From assembly GCA_027604505.1 (NCBI GenBank), contig JADIIX010000021.1:1-64000 (forward strand): 64,000 nucleotides of DNA, written 5' to 3'. A program made the position numbers and the translations under genes. Below the pieces are notes generated by a model. It did no database searches. It was given only the letters and a program-made list of their open reading frames with translations, and was not told where the DNA came from. Shown one piece after another: positions 33,855-46,507 of this stretch; position 1 is the first letter of the stretch; each line of letters begins with the position of its first letter. The stretch is from Gonapodya sp. JEL0774. Lineage: Eukaryota > Monoblepharomycota > Monoblepharidomycetes > Monoblepharidales > Gonapodyaceae.

Positions 33855-36151
33855 ATGCCACCACCGATGGCGGCTTTTCTTGAACTTTTGACCTTTGGAA
33901 ATGTCGTCTTGGCTCTTGTCATCGTCATCGTCACCCGTCGTTTGGTCGCTGCCTACGACGCCCTGGTGGTCTCCCCGTTGCGACTGCTCCCAAGCAAGCT
34001 GATGCCGTTTCTCGCTCCGGAAATGACGTTGTGGTATATACTGCGAGGGAAATTCTTCTCATACGTGTGGAACTTGCACAGCGAGCTGGGATCAATCGTC
34101 AGGTGCGGCGAATGGAATGGGGCAGCCCGCATCCCAGTCTGTGGTTTCACTCATTTCATTTCGGTTTTATTATTTCATTCAAATCGTCAGAGTCGGACCG
34201 GATTCGGTCAGTATCGCTGATCCACGGGTCGCTTACCAGGTGATTGCCGAGAGGCCCGATGTTGCGCCAAAGCACACTCATCGAATCACCATCCAACACT
34301 TGTGATTCGTTCAAAGCTCCTTCGCATTGACGACATCAGTAAGAATGAACAAGTTTACAGGCGCCTTCGTCTTATCGATGGAGTGCGTGGATATTTTGCG
34401 ATGACGCATGCCTATTTGGCTCCGTCCCACCAACCACCTTTCACAACTCTACCGCAACCACCACCAGGAACCGGAGAATCTCCTACAAACCGTCGACCGT
34501 GGTGTCCACAAACGCGCCCGACGGATGGTCTCGCCCGCGTTCAGCATAAAGTACCTCAACAACCTCGAGCACTTTATCTACGAAGTGTGGGAGACGTTCG
34601 AACACAAGTGCAAGACCGATATCGCTGCGAGCGTGGATGGAAGTGTGACAGTAGAGGCAATGGGTTTCTTCCATGTAAGTGGATCGGGAACAATTTTTGT
34701 GTTAACTCTGACTATCCGCGTTAATTACAAATTTCGATGACACTTTCTTGCTCGAATCACTTACCTCGAAAAGAACATTGCCATGGACGTGATCGGCACA
34801 ACAGCATTCGGCAAATCGTTCGGCATGGTCGAGTCTGGAAAGCACCCACTCCTCTCCGCGATCAACAACCTCCTAATATTTGCGCAAGTATGAATCTCCC
34901 TGCTTGCTACTGTCACGCTCTTTGCATTGCCTTTCCGCCAACGTACCGCTTCTCGTGGTCAGATCAAAATGGCGATTCCTATCCTGCAAAAGATACCCTG
35001 GAAGTACCTTCCCATCCGGGCCTCCATGGAACTCATGTCTTCGGTCCGCTCCAGCATGCTCCAAGATCGACAAAATCTCAATGCTACAGGAGTGAAGCGC
35101 ACAGACATTTTGCAGATGCTGCTCGACCACGTCGATTCTCTCTCGGGCACCCGTCTTACACCAGTAGAGGTGACCAACAATGCTAATCTATTCATTATTG
35201 CAGGAAGGTGAGAGACTCGTGCTCTTTGCAGGTGCTTGGGTCCATTTCGAGTAACATTTTAACAAATGACACAACTTTTACCTTCAGTGAAACGAGCTCG
35301 AATGTCATGGCTTGGTTCATGTACTTCGCCCTCCGAGATCCCAAGGTGCACGCCCGCCTCGTGGAGGAGCTCGACAATACCTTCCCCAATGGTCTCACCG
35401 AGCCCCTCAGTCTCAGCAAGCTGAAAACCCTCACCTATCTCGATGCTGCAATTAAAGAGACGATGAGGCTGCGACCGGTGGTTACGGGAGTGGCGCGCAA
35501 GCTGGACAACACCACCGTCGTGACGGGAATCGGAGTTGACGGGATACAGACCAACTACACTCTTCCAGCAGGCACGAAAATGTCAATATCGTTTTATGCA
35601 ATACAGACTAGTCCGAAAAGTAAGTTTACTTTAATCGGTTGTAGGGCCTTGCAGTATTACCAACCGGACTCTCACCTCTCGTTTGATCACATTTCCACAG
35701 TTTGGCTACGGGCTGGCGAGTTTCTCCCCGAGCGGTGGATGTCTGACTCGACGGATCACCCTGCCGAAGAAGAAGCGTGGGGGATCGATGGGATAGAACA
35801 CGAAGATTCCGAAACTGACCAAGCAAGTGCGATGTATGGAAAGCCCAGGCTCGTCAACAGAGATGCGTACTGGCCCTTCTCACTGGGTTCGAGGTGAGGT
35901 CTAAATTGACCGCGCTGTAAAATCACGAACCTTTCCTCACCGCGCCAGAGAATATTTTGCTTCTCAGAGACTGTGTCGGTCGCAACTTTGCCCTCAATGA
36001 AATCCGGATGGTGCTAGGCCACCTCTTCCGGCGGTTTGAGATCCAGCCCGCGTACGACCCGAAGGGGATAATCGTTGGTACATCAATCTTGACTCTCCGC
36101 ATCGACAGGAAAGATGGTTTGCCTTTACGTTTGATCCCGCGGAAAGCGTAA
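33855..36151 (+). CDS. Cytochrome P450 monooxygenase
   Basis: Nine exons: 33855-34102, 34191-34239, 34317-34382, 34468-34674, 34774-34887, 34963-35207, 35288-35619, 35701-35893, 35968-36151; 545 residues, every phase agrees. An N-terminal hydrophobic helix (NVVLALVIVIVTRRLV) gives ER anchoring. The C-helix region has R-A-R-R-M-V-S-P-A-F-S, the I-helix A-G-S-E-T-S-S, the K-helix E-T-M-R, then P-E-R-W and the heme loop F-S-L-G-S-R-D-C-V-G-R-N, in which Cys ligates heme. All features of an active class II P450 are present. Between the PERW motif and the heme loop is an acidic insertion of about 40 residues. Exon 3 (34317-34382) is the least certain. Substrate unknown. Confidence 0.88.
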
Positions 36152-36613
36152 ATGTCGAGGACTTCTTGCCCCACCAACTCAGATATATTGCATGAAGCAC
36201 ATGTAAAGGAGCATTCCATTCAACCGGCAAGACTCCCTCAGGCAAAATAAGATGTGCATGAGCTTCAAAAGCTCATGCAATCTTTCCTCTATGAGACAAT
36301 GAAAGGTATTTTTCAGAAAGAGACGACCGGAGCAGGCAACGAAATATTATCCTCTCTAACGGGTGTGTTTCGTTCATTCGTTTGTGGGGTGAGGGTGCTT
36401 GCTTTACAACATTAGATATATATATATTATTATTATCATAATTATATTACGAGGTAGAAAACCTTGTCCAGGTCTTGGCGCCTCAGCGGATATATACTTT
36501 ATTCGATGCTCCAGTATTTTGGATATCACCGATATCCATATATATCAACGTACCATTTAAAGTGAAATATCTGTTTTCGACATCGTCATTCCGAATCGAA
36601 ATCTCCGTGGAAA
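36152..36613. other. AT-rich intergenic stretch
   Basis: Terminator side of the P450 gene and promoter of the first permease. Contains the AT microsatellite at 36415-36450; nothing else recognised. Confidence 0.5.
36415..36450. repeat. AT/ATT microsatellite
   Basis: A run of ta dinucleotides passing into att triplets (atatatatatattattatta) lies in the intergenic region upstream of the first permease gene. Confidence 0.75.
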
Positions 36614-39584
36614 ATGTCTTCCAAAACTCTTGATGGGGGTCCGAAGGTCGTGAATGAAGGTGGGGAGACAGTCCAATGATGATCCGTCCTTGCAAACCCC
36701 CTCATCTTGCGTCGAATCTTCTTTAACGTTGCGGATAGATGAATTACTAGTGAGATTTTCAATCGTTTCGTGTGATCAGCTCCGTGCAGTAAGGGCTTGA
36801 CCATTTTCATCTCGTGATGAAGCTCGCCAAGCTGGGATACCGTGAGCTGAAAACGACTATTCCAGAGTTCCGTAAACTGTAGTCTGATCACCAACTCTCC
36901 AATTTAATTTAAACAGGCCAGGAGCTCAAGCGTTCATGGGGATTCCTCCTCAATATGGGTGGGCTCGTGTAACTGCTCTCACCCTCCGAGTACTCTGACA
37001 TATGCGTTCGAACCATGCACCATATAGGAACAGGCTTGGGGTACATCGGTGTGCTTCATGTTCTCTGCTATTTCTTGCCCTTCTTCTGCTGATTGTATCT
37101 AACAACTCAGGGATCATTTCGTCTATTGCTACTCTGTACTCCTTCGCGGTACGCAAAAAATGCCGGGGCAGCAATGCAGCCTAGGGTGTTTGAACTCACA
37201 CTCGAGCTTCCACTTCATTATCCAGTTCAGAACCGGTGGTCCCCAGACCATGCTGATCGGATGGGTGCGTGCATCAATTCATATTTCGCATTCCACACAC
37301 AAAACAAAACAAAAACAACACTTACCTCTGCTGATACAATAAACTTCAGCCCGTCGCCGCGTTCTTTTGCATGTCTACCTGTCTTTCTATGGCCGAGATT
37401 TGTTCAACGTATCCTACAGCAGGCGGACTCTACTACTGGTGAGAGATTACAACACAATGCGCGCACCAGAGGGAAGCAATACTTGACATCTGCCATTTCT
37501 GTAAAGGTCCGCAAAGCTTGCATCGAATGGCTGGGGGCCATATATGGCCTGGGTCACGGTATGACAAAGACCCTTGTTCATACTCGGGATTCGTTCCTCG
37601 CTCAAACATTGGTTTTTACTAGGGTTGGTTCAACATATTCGGGATGTTGAATGGAAGTCCCGCAACTGCGTTGGAGTTTGCCAACATTTTCGTGAGCAAA
37701 TACCTGTTTTGACCTGAGGCGCTAGTTCACGTTAACTGTTCCCAATCGTGTCAAAAGGCATCTGCCGTCCAGCTAAACGACCCCGATTTCGTTCCATCTG
37801 CGGGTTGGCTGTATGGTATTGCACTCGTGTACGCGTTCTTGGGTAGCTTCACGAACTCGATAGGAGAGAAGTCGCTTCGCGCCTTCACTTATCTGGCATT
37901 GTTTGGTATCGGAACTGGGGTAATAGTTATGGGAGGTGAGTTTTTTCTGGACGCTCCCTTTAGCGCATAGATTGACTTTAATGTGGTGCGCATAGTCCCG
38001 CTGTTGGTAATGGCCCCGACAAAAGCCTCCGCATCTTTCGCTTTCGGAACTTTTGTGGACAAGACCGGTGAGTCAAATTCTTATGGAGGTGCCTTGCTTC
38101 GGTTCTTTCCGCCGTAATTATTTGTCACTTTAGGATGGCATAGCCAGGCAGTTGTGTTCCAGTTGGGACTGCTGTGAGTGAGATACATTCATGGCGAGGT
38201 TTCCACAGTGCCCTCACGAACTTCAAAAAGTCTTCCGATCTGGTGCTTCTGGGGATACGATGCATCTGCTCACATCAGTGAGGAAACCGTGGACGCCGCC
38301 AGCACGCCTGCGAAATCCATTATTGCCGCATTGGGCTTGTCCATCGTGCTCGGCTACATCTTCCTATTGATCCTCAATTTCATTGTTGTTGATGTGGATT
38401 ACGTCCTGGACTGCCCGTACAACGAAGACTTGGTCTGCGTGTTCTTACTCGTGAGCTTCGGTGCGCGCTGTTCCGCTTTCTCGAATCACAGTTGAGTTTA
38501 CCGCCAAAATAGGGAACCAATGGCAACAAGAGCATGACAATGTTCCTCACTATTTGGACGCTGTTCCAGTTCTTGTTCATGACCATCGCCGCTCACAACG
38601 GAGCATCCCGTGCCATTTGTGGGTGTTGCCGCGTGCTTGTATTTTAGTTCCGCACCACCTAACCGTTCCCCTACTACTACGCATTAATTGCACTCGGTCA
38701 ACACAGATTCTTGGTGAGTGCACTTGTTGTGTCCAGTTTTGTCGCCGCATCAGTTTCTGATATCAAGCGTTTCCTTTCCAGGGCAAGAGATGGAGCCATT
38801 CCTCAGTGGTTCGCATACGTTCATCCCGGAACACAGCAGCCGCTGAGGACCATCTGGGCACATTTCTTCTTCACTGCACTTCTAATGCTGGTTAACTTTG
38901 GAAGTACGACAGCCATTAGTGCTTTCTCGGCATTCAGTACTGTCGGGATGTACACGGCGTAAGTACATTTTATGGGCACGTCGGGACCACGTGATGAATG
39001 CGATTCTGTGCCTCCAGATACACACTTCCGACAATTTGCAAACTCATTTGGGCCAGGGACACATTCAAGCAGAGTGCTGTCAGTGAGTTGCAGCTCTGAA
39101 GCATTCTACTGGAACCCGCATATTATATGCTGATCAATTTCTGCGGCACTGTGAAAACAGATCTCGGATCTTTCTCTCTCATTGTGAATAGTGTCGCTAC
39201 TGCTTGGTTGGTTTACGTCATTATCATTCTATCGTTGCCGCATGTGAGTGTCAGACAAGCACTGTTGCATTTGCAATGCTCGCATTCTGACAGCCGCCGT
39301 ATTCGCAATCTAGAAAATTCCAGTCACGCAGAAAAACATCAACTACACCCCGATCAGTGAGTGCCTCTTCTTTCGGCGTGAGATGTGATCGTCTGGAAAC
39401 GTCTTCCCGTTTCTGAATTCCAGTGTTCGTCGGCATCTTATCCCTGATCACACTCTGGTGGGTATTGGGCGCCAAGAATTATTTCACTGGTCCAAAGCAG
39501 CACGTATCTCCGGAGGAGGTGGAAGCGTTGGAGAAGGACGCTGCTGCATGGGGTACGAAAGGTGGCGCGGCAGACACCGCCTGA
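36614..39584 (+). CDS. APC-family amino acid permease, copy A
   Basis: 21 exons, 518 residues: 36614-36638, 36739-36749, 36823-36841, 36917-36958, 37028-37048, 37111-37148, 37226-37264, 37350-37438, 37507-37558, 37623-37691, 37758-37935, 37996-38067, 38134-38173, 38231-38450, 38513-38618, 38707-38713, 38782-38958, 39018-39082, 39161-39243, 39314-39356, 39424-39584. About 12 membrane helices. The early G-G-P-Q-T-M-L-I-G-W, S-M-A-E-I-C-S-T-Y-P-T-A-G-G-L-Y-Y-W and G-Y-D-A-S-A-H-I-S-E-E-T stretches are those of fungal GABA/choline/amino-acid permeases of the APC superfamily. It probably imports an amino acid or related amine across the plasma membrane or vacuole. It is a paralogue of the gene at 42991-46008, with equal lengths for the first 20 exons. 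Confidence 0.88.
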
Positions 39585-39822
39585 AAGTCAGTTGAACAGT
39601 CGTGTAACCAGAAGTCCTCCTTTGCTCTGTCGAAATTTCTTTCATTGATAGCGAAATGTAGTATAATTGAAAGGGATAAGTGAAAGTGAGATCCTGAGTA
39701 TTGTTCCCCCCACAATCTCACCCAAAGCCCCTTCGGGGTGGAACCTCGACGCATTGGAAAATGCTGGATTCCCACACTATGGTGTAATGCCGATCTTTCA
39801 CCAATACTATCATCATTCTCAC

Positions 39823-41891
39823 TCAACCTGATACACCGATAGTCCCTGGCTCGCCAGCGCTACGATCATCAATTATCCACCGTCCAAACTCAACGTCATC
39901 TGCCCTCCATTCCACCTTCCACCCTCCATCCGCCAGTTTACTAACGCTCACCCCGGGCAACGCCTTGTCGCTCAATACCTCGGGAATCCACCGTTCCGGT
40001 AACTGAATCGCCAACGACTCGGCGTGAAGACACATACGCGGGCTAGCAACCGCTTCCCACCGAGGGCGCAACATCGCTTCTGGAAGCGTAGTGGAGTCGG
40101 ATACGAGTGGGGTCTGGACAGTGGAGTCCGTCACGAGGTCGTAGGTCGTGTCACCGAGGACCGGACACCCCAGGCAAAATGCGGCGTGGACACGGATTTG
40201 ATGGCGGCGGCCGGTGATGGGATAAGCACGAAGGAGGGTGCAAGGAGATGGGTGTCCAGGTTGGGAAAGAAGTGCGATCGTCTGGGGTGGCGAACCGCGA
40301 GGTGCAATGGGAGGTGGAGGGGAGGGAAGACGTACATGACCGATGCGCAAGATTTCAAACTCAGTGGTAGCTGACTTTGGTCGTGAATGAGCTCACAGTC
40401 AGTCTCTGAGATTCAAAATGCGTAAACTCGAAGGCAGCCAACACTAACCCGGCCTTCACCTTTGGCACCGATTCTCATCCTCCTATTCGTTCCTATCACA
40501 TCTGCCACCGGTGCTTCAACTCGGAGACGGCTTACCGAGGACTCCGAGTACGAGGGAACCATTGTGACCGTTTGCGTGTCGGGGGAACCATTCGCCGGAT
40601 TCGGATCGGCCGCGGGCTGGGAACGGGGCGAGTGTGCGAAAGAAGAGATATCAACGTGACCTCGAACGAGCACGAGGTAGGTTTTGCGGGCGGCACGAGA
40701 TTGGAACTGTTTGCCGCTGGGGAGGAAGATGACGGACAAGACACAACCGTCGCGAGCCTCAGACATTCGCCACTCGCCGTATCCGCCACACCACACACGG
40801 CGAGACTCACACGATGCCCGCAGCTCCAGATGATGTCGCCCACAAGTGTACACCGCTGGTGGCAGAGTCCAGCTGGTGGGTGGGAAAAAGTTTAGAGTTC
40901 CTCGTGCGATCGGGAGGAGTCACACTCGAGAAGGAGGAGAGAGGGGTGGGGGCGGGAAAGAGGTGGGATTCGAGGAGATTTTGTTCGTTGGGGCGAGTGA
41001 GGAAGTGCGGGTTGGGTGGTGCGGTATTGAGGCGGGAGGAGGCAACCATATGGGCGGGGCCGGGTGGTGGAACGGGTGGTTCAGCGGACGAGAAAAGAGT
41101 ACCCGAGTTGTTTGCGCATGTGACGTCGGGGAATGTGCCGTTGTCGTCTCTTTGTCGACTATTGGTGTCACTGACGTTTGTTTCAGAGGAGGCTCCCGGT
41201 TGGATGGTCGAGTTGACCAGTCCCCCTCCACTCGCACCTTTGTGGTACCGCGCAGGCTCGTCAATGGGCAGATCCCAACTACATGGTACCATTGTACACG
41301 ATCGGGCGCCGTGGATAGTGGATATGAATTCAGTGAAGCGAGAGACACCCAGGAGGTGTCCGTGTGAGAGTGAGCTCCAACGAGTGTTCTAAGAACGTGC
41401 ATCATTCGTGGCCACGGTGAAGTCACTCACGGCTTGTTCACGACTACAAAGTTGGTGTCCCAATACAGCAAGGGAACATGAACCCGTCGAGACGGCACGT
41501 CTTGATTCTGGAGTTGTGACATTCCCGACCACGAGTTTTCCAACTCTGGATTATTGTCCATGTCGATGGCGTCAGAACTGGAATCCCCGTGACGCCATGC
41601 ACGTCTGTTGACCTCTCTCCAATCCACCGTTGTGCATGTCACCTCAGGCCATCGTGTCTCGGGCACAAGTACAGGTCCGCTGATACTCGAGCTTGATCCT
41701 CCTCCGCTGGGATCATATTTGTAGCGATCGCGAGCGAGTTTCCGATTCTCGTGAAGCAAACGTTTCCGCAGTGATTTCGGGAGTTTCGGGACGGAAGCGG
41801 TTTCATCCTGGTTTCCTACTACTGCAGACTGGTCGTCGACGATCAATTCTCGGGCGTCCGAATCGAGCTCAAATGACGAAAGTTCGTCCAT
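39823..41891 (-). CDS. RluA-family RNA pseudouridine synthase
   Basis: Exons 41431-41891, 40813-41278, 40449-40706, 39823-40374; 578 residues, phases agree. After an acidic, polar N-terminus of about 140 residues comes L-Y-W-D-T-N-F-V-V-V-N-K-P, the RluA opening. Then follow a long Ser/Pro/Thr-rich insertion, the catalytic motif H-Q-L-D-S-A-T-S-G (family H-R-L-D; the nucleophilic Asp is kept, Arg is Gln), A-R-K-T-Y-L-V-L-V-R-G-H and the C-terminal I-T-G-R-R-H-Q-I-R-V-H-A. Such enzymes isomerise uridine to pseudouridine in tRNA or other RNAs. An ATG at 41960 would extend the protein by 23 residues. The gene lies on the opposite strand between the two permease copies. Confidence 0.8.
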
Positions 41892-42990
41892 GAATTGATA
41901 GTAGCAAACTGTACAACCCGAAGAACAAGTGGGAATTTTTCTATGGGTTTTATGGTCCATGATACTGCAACCATGGCGGTGGTTTACTCCAACACCGACA
42001 GCGCATCACTATTACGCTGTACTACGATTGAAAAGCATCGTAACATCAACAAATCCGTCTCAATTTGCACTTGGATAGCTGTGACATTTATCTAAGATGC
42101 TCTTCGGTGATTTGAGGTAAGCCCTCGACACGTCGAGCTATAATGGGAGCTATTATAATGGACTCTGAACGAAGGAGTATATGTGGAAGATTCTTGATGT
42201 GTTAATATCTGCTCAAAGTTGCCGTGGACAAGACTACATATATGGACTTATTCACAACATACATGATCACATCCGTTTACAGCGAGCTTGAATGGCAGTT
42301 CGTCCGCAAACTTGTGTCCTGATTATCACTAGGTGGAACTACAGTAATTTGGTCTTTACAAAATCTTTAGTCCAGAGAATGTTGCTATCGTCAAAGAACA
42401 GACCACACCGAGAACAACATATAACTGGGTAACGCGGATAAGCAAACATTATGGCTTCTCTTGGTATAACGACGAAACTCTGAGTTCAGAAAAGGCACCA
42501 ACACAGTATTAATTACATATCCGTATATTACATATATGTCTGTGCCAAGAGAGGAACATGCCGAGTCACCTCCGATCAAAACACAAAACAGTGCCGGGGT
42601 TTATCTTTATCGACAAACACAACAGACAGGCACAACAACAGAGTGTAGCTTACTTCGCTCCACAGCGGTAGTCCTGACAAATTTGCGCATCCCGGTGTCG
42701 ATGTCGGACAAGCGTTTGCTTCCGGTTCAAAAGTGACGTGCATCGCATAACACAACGACAACAGCATCAGCAGAAACAGCACTCGACCGCTCGAAATGGA
42801 TAAAACCAAGTAGCAGTAATATATAAAGATTGTGGCGGAGGACGAAGGGGCGTTTGATTTGTCGGCCCGCTTTATGGCGCGGTTCTCTATGAAAGAAGGA
42901 TCCATTTGATCCACCACCTCCCGAAATTTCAGAAACCAATTGATTCCGGTTTCCACAAACTTGCCCGAGCTTCAAATCTGAACTTTCTTG
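41892..42990. other. 1.1-kb stretch without a supported gene
   Basis: Promoters of the pseudouridine synthase (-) and of permease copy B (+) must lie here. A minus-strand frame around 42576-42956 has a hydrophobic piece but no ATG start; I do not call it. No repeat or RNA gene seen. Confidence 0.5.
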
Positions 42991-45900
42991 ATGTCTGCAG
43001 GAGTCTTGAACGACGGTATGCTCCCTGTTACGTGTACGAGCGAATTCGCGGAGAGTCTGAGATTCGGCCTTGGCCCTCGCTCCGCCCATCGCTCCTCTGT
43101 GTTGGTAAACCCCCCACCCTTTTTGAAACAACCAAAACAGATGAGCTCCAGGTACGCACTCCCGCCGACATATTTTGTATTCTTTTCGCGATCTGACTGT
43201 CTCGATCTCCCGGTTGCGCAGCTCGCCAAGCTCGGATACCGTAAGCTGGAGATGACCGTTTTACAAGTGCTAAAAATTGCAACCTGAGCACCGATCTTCA
43301 TCTTTGAATAGGCCAGGAACTGAATCGTTCATGGGGATTCTTCCTCAACATGGGTAAGTGGGGTCTCGCTGCGGCTTCCCTTGCGCCGATAAATTTCTAA
43401 CATAAACTATTCGAACAATAAAAAACAACGTAGGAACGAGCTTGGGCTACATCGGTAAGCTTCACTGTTTCCACGAGTGCTTCTGTATTCCTGTTTCACA
43501 CCGAGCCATATGTTCAGGTATCATTTCCTCTATTGCGACTCTCTACTCCTTTGCGGTACGCAGAAACGTTTAGCAGCATGCAAAAGTAACTTCCACGCTA
43601 GACCATTTCCATGTTTTATTCTAGTTCAAATCCGGTGGTCCCCAGACCATGCTGATCGGATGGGTGAGTGATCTCGTTGTTGTTCTTCGTTGCTCACACA
43701 ACCCTCACCCGTCCGAAACAATGAAAACCTACAGCCCGTCGCCGCCTTCTTCTGCATGTCTACTTGTCTCTCTATGGCTGAAATTTGTTCGACGTACCCC
43801 ACGGCAGGTGGACTCTACTACTGGTGAGAATCGCACCAGAATCGCCTGTTCAGAATCGGTTTGATGTCGCATTAACTTCGACCGCAAATGTCCCGTGTCA
43901 TTTCAGGTCAGCGAAATTGGCGACTGGTGGATGGGGACCGTACATGGCCTGGATCACGGTACGAAAAATTTGTCCGGTGCGCACGATGCTATAGATCGAC
44001 CCAACCCTTAATCGGCTCATTTAGGGCTGGTTCAACATTTTTGGAATGCTCAACGGAAGTCCCGCTACGGCCCTGCAGTTCGCCAGTATTGCTGTGAGTT
44101 TTGGATCATTTTCGAAAAGTCACCAAATGAATGAATGTTCACGAAAATGCACCCTTTTAAGGCCGCCGCTGTGCAGATTCATGACCCTGACTTTGTTCCT
44201 TCGAACGGCTGGCTCTACGGTGTCGCCATTGTGTACGCCTTCCTGGGTAGCTTCACCAACTCGATCGGAGAGAAGCCCTTGCGTGCCTTCACTTGGCTTG
44301 CACTCGTGGGCATCGCTTCCGGAGTAGTTGTCATTGGCGGTGAGTAACGTAATGGTAATGTTCGGGCACACAGGGAGCTCAAGAACTGTGGGTCACACAT
44401 CCATAGTGCCGCTCCTCGTGTTGGCGCCAACCAAGGCCTCGGCATCGTTTGCTTTCGGAACTTTTGTTGATAAAACAGGTGAGCCGGTTTGGGCCACACA
44501 CAGCTCTTGTATGCGTGTTCACCAGATCGCGTTTGCGGTTGGCAGGATGGAACAGCCAGGCAACCGTATTCCAGCTGGGATTTTTGTAAGTTCACATCTT
44601 CCCAATTTAGTATTGGTATTGTTTCCGACCCTAGTGATCCCCTTGTAAGACTTCCCATCTGGTGCTTCTGGGGTTACGACGCCTCGGCCCACATTTCGGA
44701 AGAAACCGTGGACGCTTCGAGCACACCCGCCAAATCTATCATTGCCTCGCTGAGCTTGTCTATTGTCCTTGGTTACATATTCCTCCTGATTCTCAACTTT
44801 GTCGTCACTGATATCGAGTACGTTTTGGACTGCCCATACAATGAAGATTTAGTCTGCGTCTATTTGTTGGTACGTTCAATTACACATGCGAGCCCCATTA
44901 TTGGATCAGCCGTCAACAGAGATTTCCACAGGGAAGCGGTGGTAACAAGGAAATGGCTTTGTTCCTTACGATCTGGACCCTTCTGCAGTTCGTATTCATG
45001 ACCATCGCGGCACACAACGGAGCATCTCGTGCTATCTGTGAGTATTCACCCCAGAAAAGAAGTTTACGTGATTGCAACTCAATTCACCAACAACGAAACA
45101 CGTTCCACGTGTGGGAATGCTGGCATCCACCTCCAGATTCTTGGTGAGTTGACTTGTTGTACGCCATCATCTGTAACTGTATTTTCACCGCTTGACGCAC
45201 ACATTCACCCATGTAGGGCGAGAGACGGTGCCATTCCACAATGGTTCGCATACGTACACCCGGGCACAAAGCAGCCGCTGAGAACCATTTGGGTTCACTT
45301 CTTCTTCACGGCTTTCTTGATGCTTGTGAACTTTGGAAGTTCGACTGCTATCAGTGCGTTCTCGGCATTCAGTACTGTCGGAATGTACACAGCGTAAGTA
45401 CACTTCATCCGCGGTGACTCGACTGTGCGCTGACCGTTGCTAATCCTTCCTTAGCTACACAATACCAACGATTTGCAAACTTATCTGGGCAAGGGACTCT
45501 TTCAAGCAAAGCTCCATCAGTGAGTCGGTGCATTTGAAAGTCTAACCCACGTCCTGATTCTAATGGTTTCACAACTTGCCGCCCTCTATGAAGACCTTGG
45601 ACGCTTCTCTCTCTTGATCAATGCTGTTGCCACTGCTTGGCTTGTTTATGTCGTTGTTATTTTATCTTTGCCACACGTGAGTTTGTCCGGTGGTGGTCGC
45701 CTGTTTTGAGTGTTGAGAGACTGAACGAATCTCTGTCAACTTCAGAAAATACCCGTTACCCAGAAGAACATCAACTACACTCCCATCAGTAAGTGTTTTG
45801 CGGCAAAGGAATCTATTGTTTATTAATCTTACTTTGGAACTGCTGTCACTTCTTGTTTCCAGTGTTTGTCGGAATTTTCGTCCTCATCAACATCTGGTGG

Positions 45901-46008
45901 GTCCTTGGCGCCAAGAAATACTTCACCGGACCAAGACAGCATGTGTCAGTCGAGGAGGTGGAGGCTATGGAAAAGGAAAAGCTTGCACTCGACACAATCG
46001 AGGCTTGA
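42991..46008 (+). CDS. APC-family amino acid permease, copy B
   Basis: 21 exons, 513 residues: 42991-43015, 43141-43151, 43222-43240, 43312-43353, 43434-43454, 43518-43555, 43625-43663, 43735-43823, 43907-43958, 44025-44093, 44162-44339, 44407-44478, 44546-44585, 44650-44869, 44932-45037, 45137-45143, 45217-45393, 45455-45519, 45594-45676, 45746-45788, 45863-46008. Protein sequence is close to copy A throughout the membrane core (for example both contain GYDASAHISEETVD); they differ at the extreme N-terminus and in the last 25 residues. Exons of 11 nt (43141-43151) and 7 nt (45137-45143) are needed to keep the frame and restore D-E-L and Y-S-W-A-R-D-G. Role as for copy A; different expression or substrate preference is plausible but not shown. 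Confidence 0.9.
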
Positions 46009-46507
46009 CGGCTACTTTGAGAGAGTGATGTTTTCGTGTATATATAGTTGTATGTGTCATTTCTACTGACAAGAAGGGGATCCATGATCGTTCTCTCTAT
46101 GATTATGAGTTTGCTAGAGAAATTTTGTGTGTTCAATATGAGCAGTGGTGCTATCCTCTTCGCTTCCGCCACCTTCAAACATCAATCGCGTTCCTTAAAA
46201 CGGTCCAGTTATCTGTCGGGACTTGCACATTTGAACACCTTACATTCCACCTCTTCCGCGAAGCTGTGAATGTACATACAGAAGGGTGACCGCGTCGCGC
46301 GTTCACCGACAACGTTTCTCCAACAATTGCATTGAACACTTTAGCACTAGAATATCAGATTCTTGGGACAAACGAAAATGTGCGGTTTTCGTTTTGTAAT
46401 CATGTGAATCGCAACTCGGGTCGTATCCGTGCACTGGGCGAACCTGCGAACCCGGCAGTACAATCAAAACCTTGATTTGAGCTCGGAAAACGCAGAGGAG
46501 CGCGGAA
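46009..46507. other. Intergenic stretch between permease B and haspin
   Basis: About 500 bp with no supported gene; 3' region of the permease and promoter of the haspin gene. Confidence 0.5.

Noticed and set aside
37507..37558. Copy A permease as a pseudogene, because the direct frame reads V-R-K-A-C-I-E
   Set aside because: Using the same junction phase as copy B gives S-A-K-L-A-S-N-G-W-G-P-Y-M-A-W, so the exon is intact.
37093..37650. 185-codon plus-strand frame
   Set aside because: It runs across introns and the wrong phase of permease copy A, whose exons account for the region.
39823..40374. Pseudogene status for the RluA-type gene because H-R-L-D reads H-Q-L-D
   Set aside because: The catalytic Asp is kept, all exons are in phase and the C-terminal motifs are intact.
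40814..41392. 192-codon plus-strand frame
   Set aside because: It is the antisense shadow of the Ser/Pro-rich insertion of the pseudouridine synthase.
42576..42956. Minus-strand frame with a hydrophobic stretch and Cys
   Set aside because: It begins at a non-ATG codon and no splice acceptor gives it a credible start; could be chance.
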